From Stagonosporopsis chrysanthemi (lineage: Eukaryota > Ascomycota > Dothideomycetes > Pleosporales > Didymellaceae), in assembly GCA_022560025.1 (NCBI GenBank), contig JAFISE010000053.1:1-64000 (forward strand): 64,000 bases of DNA. The letters are read 5' to 3'. The notes below the pieces were generated by a model that did no database searches, was not told the DNA's origin, and saw only the letters and a program-made list of their open reading frames with translations. The translations under genes and the position numbers were made by a program. Positions 20,147-30,767 of the stretch are shown here, one piece after another (position 1 is the first letter of the stretch; each line of letters starts with the position of its first letter).

Positions 20147-21232
20147 ATTGCGGGTGGTGATGGATTGAGATACGAACGGAATGAAGGGGAAAGGCTGAGC
20201 AGATCAGGCAAAGCGACAGCGACAAGTGCGTGTGCGGAGGGGAACCTTCTTGAGCCGCCTGCAGGACGGAGCTTCTGAGAGCGAAGCTACATTCTCATAT
20301 AAGGCTGTAGTGTTGTCTGACACGATGTCGCTCCCATCTGGGCTGAGGTGTGCTAAGGGCGGCAAAGGCGAAACTGGAAACCACTCGATTAGGCAGAGGG
20401 GGAGGAGCTGCCAATGCCAAGTGCATAGTGGCGCTGACTACGACAGAAAGGATCATGCTCAATGAACAGCTTTCAGCCATGTTGTACTCACCTGATGACC
20501 ATATGGCGTGTATGACCGTTCAGGCAATCTTCTGATCTCGTGACTAGCCTATAGAGCCTCAACTCGGCAAGACGTAATTGATGTAGTGCAAGAGGGTGTA
20601 GAGCACTAGCGTGTGATAAGACATTTTCCCTTGCTGACCAGAAGCACTAACCAAATTGAGCGGCCACTGGGGTTCATTGAATATCGACGATCACCGACTT
20701 ACACTGCAGCATAGCATATACAGTAGATTGCACTTGGATTGAGATTTCGGTAAATGAGTGTGATATTTAGGTCTTCATCCTACATATCCTTAGAGTACAG
20801 TCGTACATCCATCGAAACCCTACACCCCATCTGAGATGTGGGCAAACAAGACAAAAGCTCAGAGAGTGCAAGGAGCTCCAGCCGCAGGCGCAGAGCTCGT
20901 TGTCCGTCAAGCGTGGTTTCCGTTTCCAGTGTTCACCCCAAAACCATGCAGGCAACGAATACAGTCATCCACGTGCTCATTAAAAGCAGTTTGCATAAAG
21001 GTCGGAAACAAGAATTCGAAAAAGAAGTCTCCAGATGCCCAGCGGTAGGGCTACGGGAGAGACGAATGGTAATCGTAGTATGTGAAACAATGAAAGCAAA
21101 TCTCAAATCCGCCGTATGCACTTCGCCAAACGCAAGAAAATGGTCATAACGGGCCGTAAGACTGTGATATCGTGAAGATACCTCAGTGATATGCACAAAG
21201 AAAGCTGGTTGGCAGCGATCGACCGCCCAGGT
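20147..21232. other. Intergenic region
   Basis: The 1.09-kb gap holds the amine oxidase promoter (minus strand, left side) and the 3' end of the next minus-strand gene. Small open frames exist on both strands but none is convincing. Confidence 0.5.
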
Positions 21233-22819
21233 CTAGAACAAGGTGCTCTTGCGCTTCTCGGCGCTAGTGAAGATGAGCTTCGGTGTCGAGCGGCGCTGGC
21301 CGAGAGTGGGACGAACGTCAACGAAGCCCTCCTCGCTGCTCACGCTCGTGGCAGTGTAAGAGCGGTCGATGGAGGTTCCGCGGGAACGCTCCTTCGAGGC
21401 CTGTCGCTCCGAGCCAATGGCGCCGTTGGCAACAGCGCGAAGGCTACCAATGCTGCGCTTGCCGGACAGACTGCCGCTGCCGCTGCTGCGAACGCTGTCA
21501 GAGTCGTTGTCCGAAGAGGGGAAGTTCTCGCTAGCCGGAGAAGAGCTGCCACTGCCGTTACGCTGACCGCGGCGACCGATGCCAGCACGGACAAGGTTGC
21601 TGATGGCCTGGCGGCGCTGGCGAGCAGCGAAGTTCTTGCTGCCCTCGTGCTTGGAGGTGGGGCTGGCCTTGAGCTCCTCGATCGAAGGTGGTCCACGGGG
21701 CTGACGAAGAGGGTGCTCGCCAGCGCGCGCCTGACCGGGTCCGAACGTGCCGGTCATGGGGGTAGCTGGGAAGCCAACAGAGCGGACGAAAGCAGACTTG
21801 GGACCCGCAGGCATTTCAGCGCTGGAGTCAAGCGCGAGTGACGAGGGCTGCTTCTTGTGGCCACGGCGGAAGGCGTTGGCGGATGGCGGCGGGAGAGGAA
21901 CAACATCCTGAGGTGGTGTCCCTGACTTTTTGGGAGGCGAGGTGCTGCGCGACCACGGGTTGGAGTTGACCTCGTTGGGAGGAGAGACGTGAAGTGCAGG
22001 AGTACCAGCCTTGGGAGGAGAGTGTGCAAAGCCGGGCGTTGGCGGCGGCGGCGAGTGTGACAGGTTGTCCTCCTGCTGGTACATGGGGTCGACGACGTAC
22101 TGGTACTGGCCGGTCATCTGGTTTAGGACAAGGTAAATGCCAGGCTGACCAGTCTCCTGCACAGCCGGAGCGCTCTGCTGAAACTGCTGACCATAGGCGT
22201 TAGTCAAGGGCGTGGAGGGGTACTGCTGCTGACGCAGGCCGTTGAGGTTCATGTTGCCAAACTGCTGGGCAGTAAGAGCGAGAAGCTGCTGCTGGAGCTG
22301 CTGCTGCCTCTGAGCAAGGTAGGCCTCGGTGGCCAGGAGCTGAGCAGCAACAGCGGGATCCATCTCGCCATCGTCGTACTGCACGGTAGGCGGAGCCAAG
22401 ACTTGGTCGTACAGCATGTGCTGCTGCTGCTGCTGATGGTTGTACGGGTTGACGCCACCAAAGCCGGAACCGACGGCAGTCTGCGGACCGTTCTGGGCAA
22501 AGTTCCTGGACAGGCGGTTGTTCTGGTTGCCGCCAATGGTGTGCTGACGTTGGTTGTAAGGCGCAGAGGCAGGGGGCTGGGCGGACGAGGGCGTCTTGGG
22601 GGCAGTGCGCAGGCCAGCCAGGAGATGGGAGCGGCTGGTGCGCGGAGTCTGGACCTCGTTCTCGGCGATGGAGGCGACGGTGGGCGGGGAGGCGACGCTG
22701 AGGCGCTTGAGGGCAGCACCCTTGCCGCGAGACGAAAAGCTCGCGGTAGGGTTGCCAAAGCCCTGGGACTGGAAGTTGTTGTAGGACATTTGAGCAAGAC
22801 CGCCAGCGTCCATGCTCAT
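21233..22819 (-). CDS. Conserved fungal low-complexity Gln/Ser-rich protein
   Basis: Single frame of 528 residues from the ATG at 22819 (MSMDAGGLAQMSYNNF); a second ATG two codons later (22813) is equally good. An upstream in-frame ATG at 22882 is less likely. Recognisable blocks are SRGKGAALKRLSVASPP near the N-terminus, a poly-Gln region (NHQQQQQHMLYDQVL; AQRQQQLQQQLLAL), QPGIYLVLNQMTGQYQYVVDPMY, and NFAARQRRQAISNLVRAGIGRRGQR followed by a Ser-rich tail. The dispersed conserved blocks in disordered sequence resemble fungal regulatory or RNA-associated proteins, but I cannot name the family. No signal peptide or membrane segment is present. It lies below a long gene-free upstream region. Confidence 0.8.
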   Translation of the reverse strand: MSMDAGGLAQMSYNNFQSQGFGNPTASFSSRGKGAALKRLSVASPPTVASIAENEVQTPRTSRSHLLAGLRTAPKTPSSAQPPASAPYNQRQHTIGGNQNNRLSRNFAQNGPQTAVGSGFGGVNPYNHQQQQQHMLYDQVLAPPTVQYDDGEMDPAVAAQLLATEAYLAQRQQQLQQQLLALTAQQFGNMNLNGLRQQQYPSTPLTNAYGQQFQQSAPAVQETGQPGIYLVLNQMTGQYQYVVDPMYQQEDNLSHSPPPPTPGFAHSPPKAGTPALHVSPPNEVNSNPWSRSTSPPKKSGTPPQDVVPLPPPSANAFRRGHKKQPSSLALDSSAEMPAGPKSAFVRSVGFPATPMTGTFGPGQARAGEHPLRQPRGPPSIEELKASPTSKHEGSKNFAARQRRQAISNLVRAGIGRRGQRNGSGSSSPASENFPSSDNDSDSVRSSGSGSLSGKRSIGSLRAVANGAIGSERQASKERSRGTSIDRSYTATSVSSEEGFVDVRPTLGQRRSTPKLIFTSAEKRKSTLF

Positions 22820-23714
22820 GTTGAAGTGGTTGAAGGTTGCGAACAAAGGGTAAGGCTGCAACAAGACAGATGCGCAGAGCACACCAGAAAAGATATAGAA
22901 TGGAAGGAGTGGTCTCGAGGCGACGGAGTCGGTGGAGACGGGCGGAAGGCTGGGGTTGCGATTACGTGATTAAGGATCGTACTGATCGTGGTGGTAAGGT
23001 AGCGTTATGGTCAAAGTCCGGCCGATAGGCAATGCAGTGTGGTTGGAGCTATTAACAAAGGGTGGGTGGTTCAGTCGCGGAGTCACGGATCCACTAGCTG
23101 GGAGCTGTCAAAGGCAGGGTCCAGGGCGTCTAGCAGTGGACGGCAGGAGCGATTGGCAGGCTGGGCAGGCGCGTGATGCAGACGTGTTTGCAGGACAGCG
23201 ATGCACGCAGATGCACGGACGGATGGTGACGCGGCGTGATGGACGTCGTCTTGACTCTTGACACTTGACTCTGGACTCTTTCGTCGTTTCTCTTTTCTCA
23301 CAGGCGGAGCAACGGGACTGGCGCGTGCTCGGAGGATTCGCAATTAGGTGGGGATAAGTGTCCAAACAAGCAGGACGTATAAGATGCAAAGCTGCACTGG
23401 GGCAGAGAAGAGAGTGAAGAGGCCGGAGGAAGGCAAGAGCTCTGGAGGCCAGGAGAAAAGGTGACAAGCGGACGGCAGACGAGGGAAGCGAGCGGGCGCG
23501 ACTATTTGATGCCGACTGGCTTCTGGCTGGCTTGGCCTGGAGGAAGCGGCTAGGGTGCAGACGGTTAGCTCCATCTGCTAGCGCGGCCCCTGACACGCTG
23601 CAGCACTGGGTGCAGACGCTGAAACGACGGCAGCCATGCGCACCTGTCGAGGGATGAGCGCCTGCTGGCCCGCTCCTGCGCTGATCGCTGTGCAGCCGGC
23701 TGGCTCGTACTGTG

Positions 23715-23816
23715 TGCTGTGGACTGTGTGGATTGTGGATTGTGGATTGTGGGCTGTGGACTGTGGACTGTGGACTGGGTACTGGGTACTGTGAACTGGG
23801 TACTGTACTGTGTACT
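23715..23816. repeat. Imperfect GTGGATT/GTGGACT heptamer repeat
   Basis: About 100 bases of GTGGACT, GTGGATT and GGGTACT-type heptamers in tandem, including three successive GTGGATT-like units and three GTGGACT units. It lies in the gene-poor region upstream of the gene at 21233-22819. Confidence 0.85.
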
Positions 23817-25483
23817 GCCGCGGATTGGGCGCCTTTCACGCTGGCGCGCCGTCTGGCAGCTGCACTAGGGTCCGTCCCTCGCCGCAACTCGAGGCCGCCA
23901 GCATTGCCAGCGGCATGGCCAGCAGTGCCGGGCTGCCAGCAGAGCCCGCAAGGGACGCCGTCTGCAAAAAGTTCCACCCAAACAGCGCGCCCATTGCTCG
24001 AGCAGCCGGGCCTTTGCACACCGCAAGACGCGCTCCACGGCGTCTGTCTGCCCGCCACGTCCAGTCGTTTGTAGCGCCCGGTGACGGCCACTGCTCCAAC
24101 GGCCGCTCGCGCCTCGTCATTGGCCGGCGCGCACCCAGCCCAACGACCGCCCGCAGTCAGCCACAGAACATCTGCTCCCCTTCTAAATATACCCCGTGCC
24201 TCTTCACCGAGACACGCGCTGTCTGTGGCTCTGTGGGCTCTGCCCGTCCAACATTGCCGCCAGCATGCCGACGCTCCATGCAGCTGCTGCAGTGCTGGCC
24301 TGGCGAGACTCCATGGCTCGGTGCCGAGCCGCCGAATCGCCGCCAGTGTCTGTCAGCGCATGCTCGCTTGGTTTCGTTTTTTCCACGCGCAATCTGCAAT
24401 GCATTCCGTCCGGGGCCGGCAGCCTCCCGTTCTGACAAGCTTCACGCGCGTCGCCGGTGAGGAGGTCGGCAGCAATGTTCGCAACGCACCTTCAGGCACG
24501 CAACACGGCCTGCCCCTACGCGTCAGCTCCGAGCCTCGCATTCTCAATAATTGAATCATCATTGCCGGCAGCTGCTCGCGTGGCCTCAGGGTGGGTGCAC
24601 TTTCGCTCTCCGTTCGCGGTGCCGGGGAAGCCTTGCTGATCGCGTCTGAGACGTCTCATCTGGCGGCCTGTGCCCCCACCTCATTTCCATAGCACCCTGC
24701 AGACCCTTTCGAGTCTACGGTATGGACCCAATTGGGCTTCTGAAACCTGCTCTCGCCGTGATTGGATTCGCGTTTCGCTCTCCGAGCTCCCGGCACTTGA
24801 CGGCCATGCTGGCCAGCCTTGGGCACATCTCGTTCGCGCAATGTTGTGGTGCTGTGAGTCTCACGTGACCTTGTCCGTTACGCACCAAGGATTCAGCTTT
24901 ACCCCCGAATCTGACTTTTGAAACCTCACAGCCTGGCCTTCACCGACAGGTTCGCTGATCTTACCTGAACTGAAGCTGCTGTCGTGGTAGGGCTGAATCG
25001 TCTCTCTCACTGCCGCTCGCTACCAAACATCCCTAAGCGCAGCGTCGAATAAACGCAACGTTTCACATCCGACAGATGTCATGCGCGGCATGACGAAGTA
25101 CCCTCCGCTCCCGTTGGCAGATGAGGCAACGGCTTGACTGTTCGCAATGCGGAGGAGATTGGATTGTCAATGTTATATTGACGAGGGGCGCGAGATCCAT
25201 GCGTGTGCACGATCACGTTCTCCACCCCCGTCTCTCTGGTTTCCTGCCAGTTCCCGGCTGCCGGACGAGGCGCTGATGCTTGTTCTTGAAGACAGTAAAC
25301 AACCTTGAGAAGAGCGATATCTACACTTGCCTGAGTCCACGTTTAATGTACTCCCGGACTGGGAATCTCATCTCCTACGGCAATGCGCCACTGGTGACAG
25401 CATGCAAGTCACAACGATCGTCCGACAAGTACAGGTTGGACGCCAAAGAGGGAAAGACGAGACTTCCGAACGCAAGGCGACAC

Positions 25484-25489
25484 TATAAA
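25484..25489 (+). promoter_or_regulatory. TATA box upstream of a possible small decayed gene
   Basis: TATAAA 52 bases upstream of an ATG at 25536, an appropriate distance for a short leader. Confidence 0.35.
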
Positions 25490-25535
25490 AGATGTGCTCG
25501 TCAGGCCTTGTCAAAACCGCTTTACCTTGCTTACC

Positions 25536-25802
25536 ATGCAGATCACCACATACCTCGCTACGGCTTACTAACCCTCAAGCCTGCAAAGCCACGACCACCG
25601 TCACGAGCGAATGAAACACTTTACCTCTGTCGCCCGTTTCAACCACTCACACCCGCCCGACCTTGCACAACATCCCCGTCGCAACCTCACAGCAGCGCAA
25701 ACCTTGTGTCACCCATCTGCCACGCCTTCAATCGCGGTCTCGAACTATGCGTGTGGAGATCAAACCCGCACAGCTTCATGCTTTGGAAATGCCGGAACTT
25801 GA
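25536..25802 (+). pseudogene. Possible decayed small secreted-protein gene
   Basis: The ATG at 25536 gives MQITTYLATAY and then TAA at 25569-25571. The same frame then stays open for 76 codons to a TGA ending at 25802. The downstream part contains two Cys near the end (YACGDQTRTASCFGN). An N-terminus of this sort could be the start of a signal peptide interrupted by a stop. I could not find a splice pair that removes the stop. It may equally be chance. No family is recognised. Confidence 0.2.
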
Positions 25803-26307
25803 CAGCTTGGAGTGAAACACCGCTTTACTGTTGGTAGGACTTGAGGATACGTTGTTTGAAACTGTGACAGTTGGCTAGTCGGCGCAGCTTACGACCTCAA
25901 CAAACCACGGAGTATGCTGAAGAAACAGACTTTCTGAGCTGTTAAGTTCATGGTATTGACGTTGTTCTGCAAGGCTTCACAGCATCTTATGGAAGTGGTA
26001 TCCAAGCATATACTCTGGATACGCAACTTCTCGTTCACAAAATCAGCAAGAACATCAGAGCGTCATCACACAGTATGAGAAGAATGCATCGAATCATGAA
26101 CACATCAGGAAATTCGTGCTCTCTTGATGAACGCGAGTGCATCTTCACAATCTCATGAATGGGGCGGTGCCTCAACCGCACCCTTCACGTCCGCCAACAC
26201 AACACAACATAAGCCTAACTTCGTCAGTGCTCGTCTTCACAGCCCCATCCCCATCCCGATCATCACCCTCACCTCACCCCACCCCAAAGCCCACAAAGAC
26301 GACCCAG

Positions 26308-26324
26308 CACACACACACACACAC
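26308..26324. repeat. (CA)n microsatellite
   Basis: About eight CA units in an otherwise C/A-rich stretch. Confidence 0.9.
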
Positions 26325-26790
26325 CCTCCAGCTCGCCCGCTAACGTCCACGCATGGAGGATATGGAGGGGGGTGGTATTGAGTCGCTCACCGACGCTGGC
26401 TCAGTTGTGGGAACAGGGTGTGGATGTGAGAGGTGTGGGATGAGCGTGGCGCGCCATGTCATTCACTACTAGTCACTGAGTCTCGATGACACAGCATAAC
26501 CCATTTACACGTATAGAAAGACGAGCATTGTCAACTACACTTTGCTCTCCCAACGCCCACAAAATCCCGTATCCTACAAGTGCAGCAAATCATTAATTAA
26601 GCAGAGACAATCTGCGCTGCGCCTTCCTGCCGATACTAATGAACACCTGCGCACTGAACACCAACAGCCTTCCACGCCCGTTGGCAACCACTATGCACCA
26701 TTCACGATTCGCCATTCACCCTCCCCACACCCCGTGTGCAAACCATAAAAACCCGCCTTTCACAATCTACACAACAACACACAGTCATAT

Positions 26791-26805
26791 CCCCCCCCCC
26801 CCCCC
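26791..26805. repeat. C15 homopolymer
   Basis: Fifteen consecutive C on the + strand, followed by TCTCTC. Length calls here are unreliable. Confidence 0.9.
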
Positions 26806-26863
26806 TCTCTCAATAGTCCCTCTCCAACATTCTGCACCCGATCTCCATCACGTCCTCGTTTCT

Positions 26864-26889
26864 CACCACCACCACCACCACCACCACCA
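26864..26889. repeat. (CAC)n microsatellite
   Basis: About eight CAC units, located 33 bases upstream of a possible small coding start at 26922. Confidence 0.9.
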
Positions 26890-26921
26890 TACACACTCAA
26901 CCAGATTATCCCCCACCAACA

Positions 26922-27193
26922 ATGCCACGCCCCGCTCAGCGCCCCATTCTCCGCAGTCCAAGAAGCCACAGCGCCGCCTTCCTCCCACTCCCACTCCCAC
27001 TCCCACTCCCACTCCCGCCCACCGATCTCTTTGGTATGCGACTATTGATCCTACCGTGACTGGCGTTGGTGGGAGGTTTGTTTCTCGACGCGCCGACGGG
27101 GGACGGGGTTGTTGCTATTGCGGGGGATCGATTGTAGGCAAGGTATGCAGGAGACATGGGGATGTACGACACTGGACGACGGCGAGTATATAG
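26922..27193 (+). CDS. Possible small Pro/Leu-rich protein (weak)
   Basis: The ATG at 26922 has a good context (CAACAATG) and a C/T- and CAC-rich leader of the sort that precedes real fungal genes. It starts MPRPAQRPILRSPRSHS and then enters (Leu-Pro)n from the CCCACT repeat. A GTATGC donor at 27034 and a TTGTAG acceptor at 27132-27137 would continue in frame to GKVCRRHGDVRHW and a stop at 27191-27193, 55 residues in total. Low complexity and the guessed intron make this very tentative. Confidence 0.18.
26983..27017. repeat. (CCCACT)n hexanucleotide repeat
   Basis: About five and a half copies of TCCCAC/CCCACT in tandem. Confidence 0.9.
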
Positions 27194-27273
27194 TGTAGCG
27201 CAGTGCAAAAGCCAAGAGGGGTATTGTATTGAATTAGTGCATGTACAAGCTTTCTCGAAATATCGAAATAGAA

Positions 27274-27283
27274 GGGGGGGGGG
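27274..27283. repeat. G10 homopolymer
   Basis: Ten consecutive G about 145 bases downstream of the FZO1 stop (minus-strand gene), probably in or just beyond its 3' end. Confidence 0.9.
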
Positions 27284-27427
27284 CGTGAAAGTCGACCGTC
27301 TCACGTATCTGCATCTCCTGCGCCGTATGAACGCCCGTCCCAGTGTCTCCACCTTTTCTATACACAACAGTCCAAGTGCGCGCAAACTATGCCAAAAAAG
27401 AAACTTCTACGAATCTGAGGGTTGGGC

Positions 27428-30204
27428 TCAGTGAGGGGAGTTGAAAGTCGGGGGTGCGGCCTCGAGGTCGATGCGCTGCACTGTTTGCTTCAAGTCGTTG
27501 CTCTTGCGGACGAGGTTGCCAAAGTACTTCTTGGCGACATCGGCTTCGATCATGGACTTGCTTGTATCCTCTTTCTTTTGCTGCAGCTTCTCGACGTTGC
27601 GCTGTAGACCAATGCGTACGTCGTTCGCTGGAGTCTTGAGAGCGCGGCGAATCTCTGAGCTGATGCGAAGAGCATTTTGATGAGTGTAGTCGATGGCTGA
27701 GAGTTGTTGCGAAAGCTTGGCGGAAAGTCGGTGTGGCAGTGACTTGGGGACCGACGACAGGACATAGGATATGCCGATAGCAACTGTGTACGTGTTAGCA
27801 CAATGATGAGAAGGCGGATAAGATAATACGTACCACCAGCAATGAGACCGGGGATCAGCAGTCTCCTCATGTTGTTAGAGCCCATGATCTTCGCAGCACC
27901 GAGCGCACCGTCAAGCCAACCAACACCACCCACCAGTCTGCCTCCTACAACACCGGCAACTGTGACAGCCATTCCAGTGCCTGCAACCTTTTCTTGGCGC
28001 TCCCAGAGGCTGGCGACGTCGAAGAAGTCCCACAGCTCAATATCGATGTCTACCTGGCGTGCCAAAGCGTGCATCGACTTCCTGAACATGCGTTCTGGTA
28101 GGAACTTGACACCTGCATGGATGTCGTCGCCGAGGTGCAGTATACCCAGATTCTTAATTCCGTTGTAGCCTTGAGCTGCTTGGGTTCGCGCGTGCTCTTC
28201 GCACAGGCGCACGGTTTCTGACACTTCGTGTAGCATGGAGTCTCTCAGATCTTCAGCGTACTGGTACGCAGAGAAGAGCCCGGGATACTCAATGCCCATG
28301 TCTTGCTCTCCGACTCTTGCAATGCACGTGTTCAATGTGTCGCGCGTATGACTGTACACCTCGGCTGTTGTGTCTTCGACTGTTCGCTCCACTTCTTCGC
28401 CAGCCTCTACCCGTGCCTTCTTCGATGCTTCGAACTCCGGCTCGAGCGATTTGAGCTCCTTTGTGAAACGGTCGAGCTCGTCCTGGGCCACTTTATCGTT
28501 GACATGCGCTAGGCTGTGGAGGTCTCCGAGAACATTGAGGAGGTAAGTTTGGGCGGGTGCCAGCTTCGATCTAGCTCGCTTTTCCAGTACGAATCGTCGT
28601 AAGGAGGTCTCCAGATCACCGAAATCCCGAATCTTCTCAGCTTCCTTTCCCTTGCCCTTGCCCGACGGGTCGTCATTGCCATCGTCGTCTGGTGGCGAAC
28701 TTCCACCTGCTCCCATGGGGATCGCATTGCTCGAGACAAAGTGTACTAGTTCGCTCGACTCTTTGAAAGTTGCCGGGCTGAGACCAGCTACCTGCTTCAG
28801 AATCATCTCCTGGCAGCGACGCTGGTCACGAATGACATCAAAACCATTCACTACCATGAACATGTAAGCCTTCTCGCGAGCGGCGCTGAATATGAAGTTC
28901 TTTGCAGATTCGGTGAAGTGGTTCGCTGCGGATACGACGAAAACAACCACGTCAATCTCCTCTTGTCGGGCAAAGATGGCAGTGGTCTTCAACGAGTCGG
29001 CGTTGAGGCCCGGGGCGTCGATGAGTGCGATGTCGACGACGCCGTTATTCAGAATGGACTGGTCCACATCGCGTATGTCTTGGATGTAGACTTTGCACTG
29101 AGTCCAGCGCTCGTTGTCAATGACGACCTTTTCCAGATCCCTCAAATCAAACACGGTGTATGTGCTCTCGTTGTTGCGGTTGTAGACTGAGCCGATAGGA
29201 ATCGCGTGCACCTCTTCCACGCCGCCGTTCTCTTTGAAATCCAGAACCTCGCAGAAGATGCTCGTGCACGGCTGCTGATCTTCTGGCAGGACTTTCCTCC
29301 TGAGCAGAGCGTTGCAGAATGTCGACTTTCCTGCATTGAGATCTCCGGTAACAAGGACCTTGCTTGAAGTGTCCTCGATTCGCTCCTTGATAGAGTACAA
29401 GTGGCGAATGCTCTGCTGGATCTGCCCATCCAGAAGCGAGGCGATCGAGTTCTTTTCCAAGGAGTGTACGAGATCTGTCTGTGTTCGCCCGCCCATGCGG
29501 AGCTCCAGCTTGAGGACTGAGAAATCCTGGGCAAGCTTGGGTGTGACTAGGCGCGGCTCTTCCTTCAGTTTCGCGGTGGCGGCTGAACTCGACTCGGCGA
29601 TGGGGTCGTCCCCTATAGAGGTGCCGGCACGGCGGGGGGGTCGTGGTCGGTCGGAGGAGCGTGGGAAGGGATCGAAGTCGCCGATGGACGTTGTTGTGTG
29701 GTGGATGCCGGGGCGAGGATCACGGCTCTGCGACACTTTGCGTTCTTTCTGGGGGGAGGGGTAGTGGGCCGGCCACTTGAGGTTCATCTCCTGAAACGTC
29801 TTCAGGATGTCGATGGTGCCGTGGATCGCGCGGCCGAGGGCATTCTTGTTCTGGTTATAGCGCAGCTGCAGGACGTGGCTGCGCTGTCTGTCGTGCTCCG
29901 AGTGGCCTGAGCCCGCAGGCAGGATCGAGGTGGGCGATAGCGAGGGCCTGTCCTCGCCAATGTTAGAGTGCCAGCTTGGGACGGAGCTCTGTCCATCATG
30001 CAGGCTGTCTCCATACCCAGAATCGTCGTCCAGCATCGACACCAGGCGGGCGGCGGCCTCGGGCGTGGACCCAGAGCCGACCGTCATGTAGCCGGGCGCA
30101 CCAGGCACGCGAGGGACGAACGGATCGGGCGTGGACGCATTGTGGCGGCTCGAGGACGACTCCCCCGAGGGGTCGGGCTTGCGGTGGTCGTGGTTCATCG
30201 ACAT
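27428..30204 (-). CDS. FZO1: Mitofusin-type GTPase Fzo1 (mitochondrial outer-membrane fusion)
   Basis: Two exons, read 30204-27834 and 27783-27428, encode 908 residues. Fzo1 is a dynamin-superfamily GTPase that tethers and fuses mitochondrial outer membranes. Seen here: a disordered Ser/Pro-rich N-terminus; G1 GDLNAGKST at 287-295; the G2 Thr in QPCTSIFCE; G3 DAPGLN at 396; and G4 NGFD at 453. Helical and coiled-coil sequence follows (ELDRFTKELKSLEPEFEASKK). A paired hydrophobic segment lies near 735-800 (MAVTVAGVVGGRLVGGVGWL ... LLIPGLIAG|VAIGISYVL), interrupted by the 50-nt intron. A C-terminal heptad region ends in QRIDLEAAPPTFNSPH. Without splicing, the frame runs into unrelated sequence, so the intron is well supported. 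It is divergent from DID4. Confidence 0.95.
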
Positions 30205-30767
30205 GGCTGTGGTGTGTGCGCAGTCCAGTGCGAGGGCATGTCGTGGCGAGGTGTGAAGGTGGTGCGGCGAGCGGCCGTCGGACGGAATTGAAAGAAATGT
30301 CGTAACGTGATTGATGATGCAGGAAATGCAGGAAACAGCTGCCGCGCTCGACAGGGATTGGCCCGCTGCTGACAGGCCGTTGACACGTGCCGATGGCGCA
30401 TCTCGTGCTCCTCTAGGGAAGTTGACTGGCTACGAACGACTGCTTTCCACTCGCCTCTGACCTGCAATTGTTTCAGCACCTCTCTGCAAGCGCGACAAGC
30501 GCTGTTGGTTGTCAACTCAGCGCGGGCTTCACTGCGGCTCAAGGCTGCCCTGCCGTCGCGGTAGCGTCATAGGACCGAGCCCTACCGCCATCACCAACAA
30601 CCCCAGCACTCCGCGTTCGCGCATTCACCAAGTGTCGCACCAACAGCCTCAGCAGAGCGACTGCGCACAGAACTAGCCACTCGACTGCAGCCTGACTGCT
30701 GTGCCGATTTCCTGCGACAGCGCGCATTGCTCCCACCGCTTTAGTCCCCCGCTGCCCACCTATCATC
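30205..30767. promoter_or_regulatory. Divergent promoter region FZO1 / DID4
   Basis: A 563-base gap between two outward start codons. It probably carries both promoters. No third gene or strong motif was recognised. Confidence 0.5.

Larger units (their letters stand above)
22820..27427. other. 4.6-kb gene-poor region
   Basis: No gene is well supported. From about 23000 to 24800 the DNA is G+C-rich with long, arbitrary open frames on several strands (for example 23108-24091 minus, 23810-24460 plus). This looks like the long promoter and leader of the upstream-facing gene at 21233-22819. From 25480 to 25840 there is a TATA box and a possible decayed small gene, listed separately. From 26300 to 27290 microsatellites and homopolymers dominate. 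Confidence 0.55.

Noticed and set aside
23108..24091. 327-codon minus-strand frame and the overlapping 216-codon plus frame at 23810-24460
   Set aside because: They overlap each other in G+C-rich DNA, contain simple-repeat translations (SSQYPVPSPQSTVHSPQ) and have no family resemblance.
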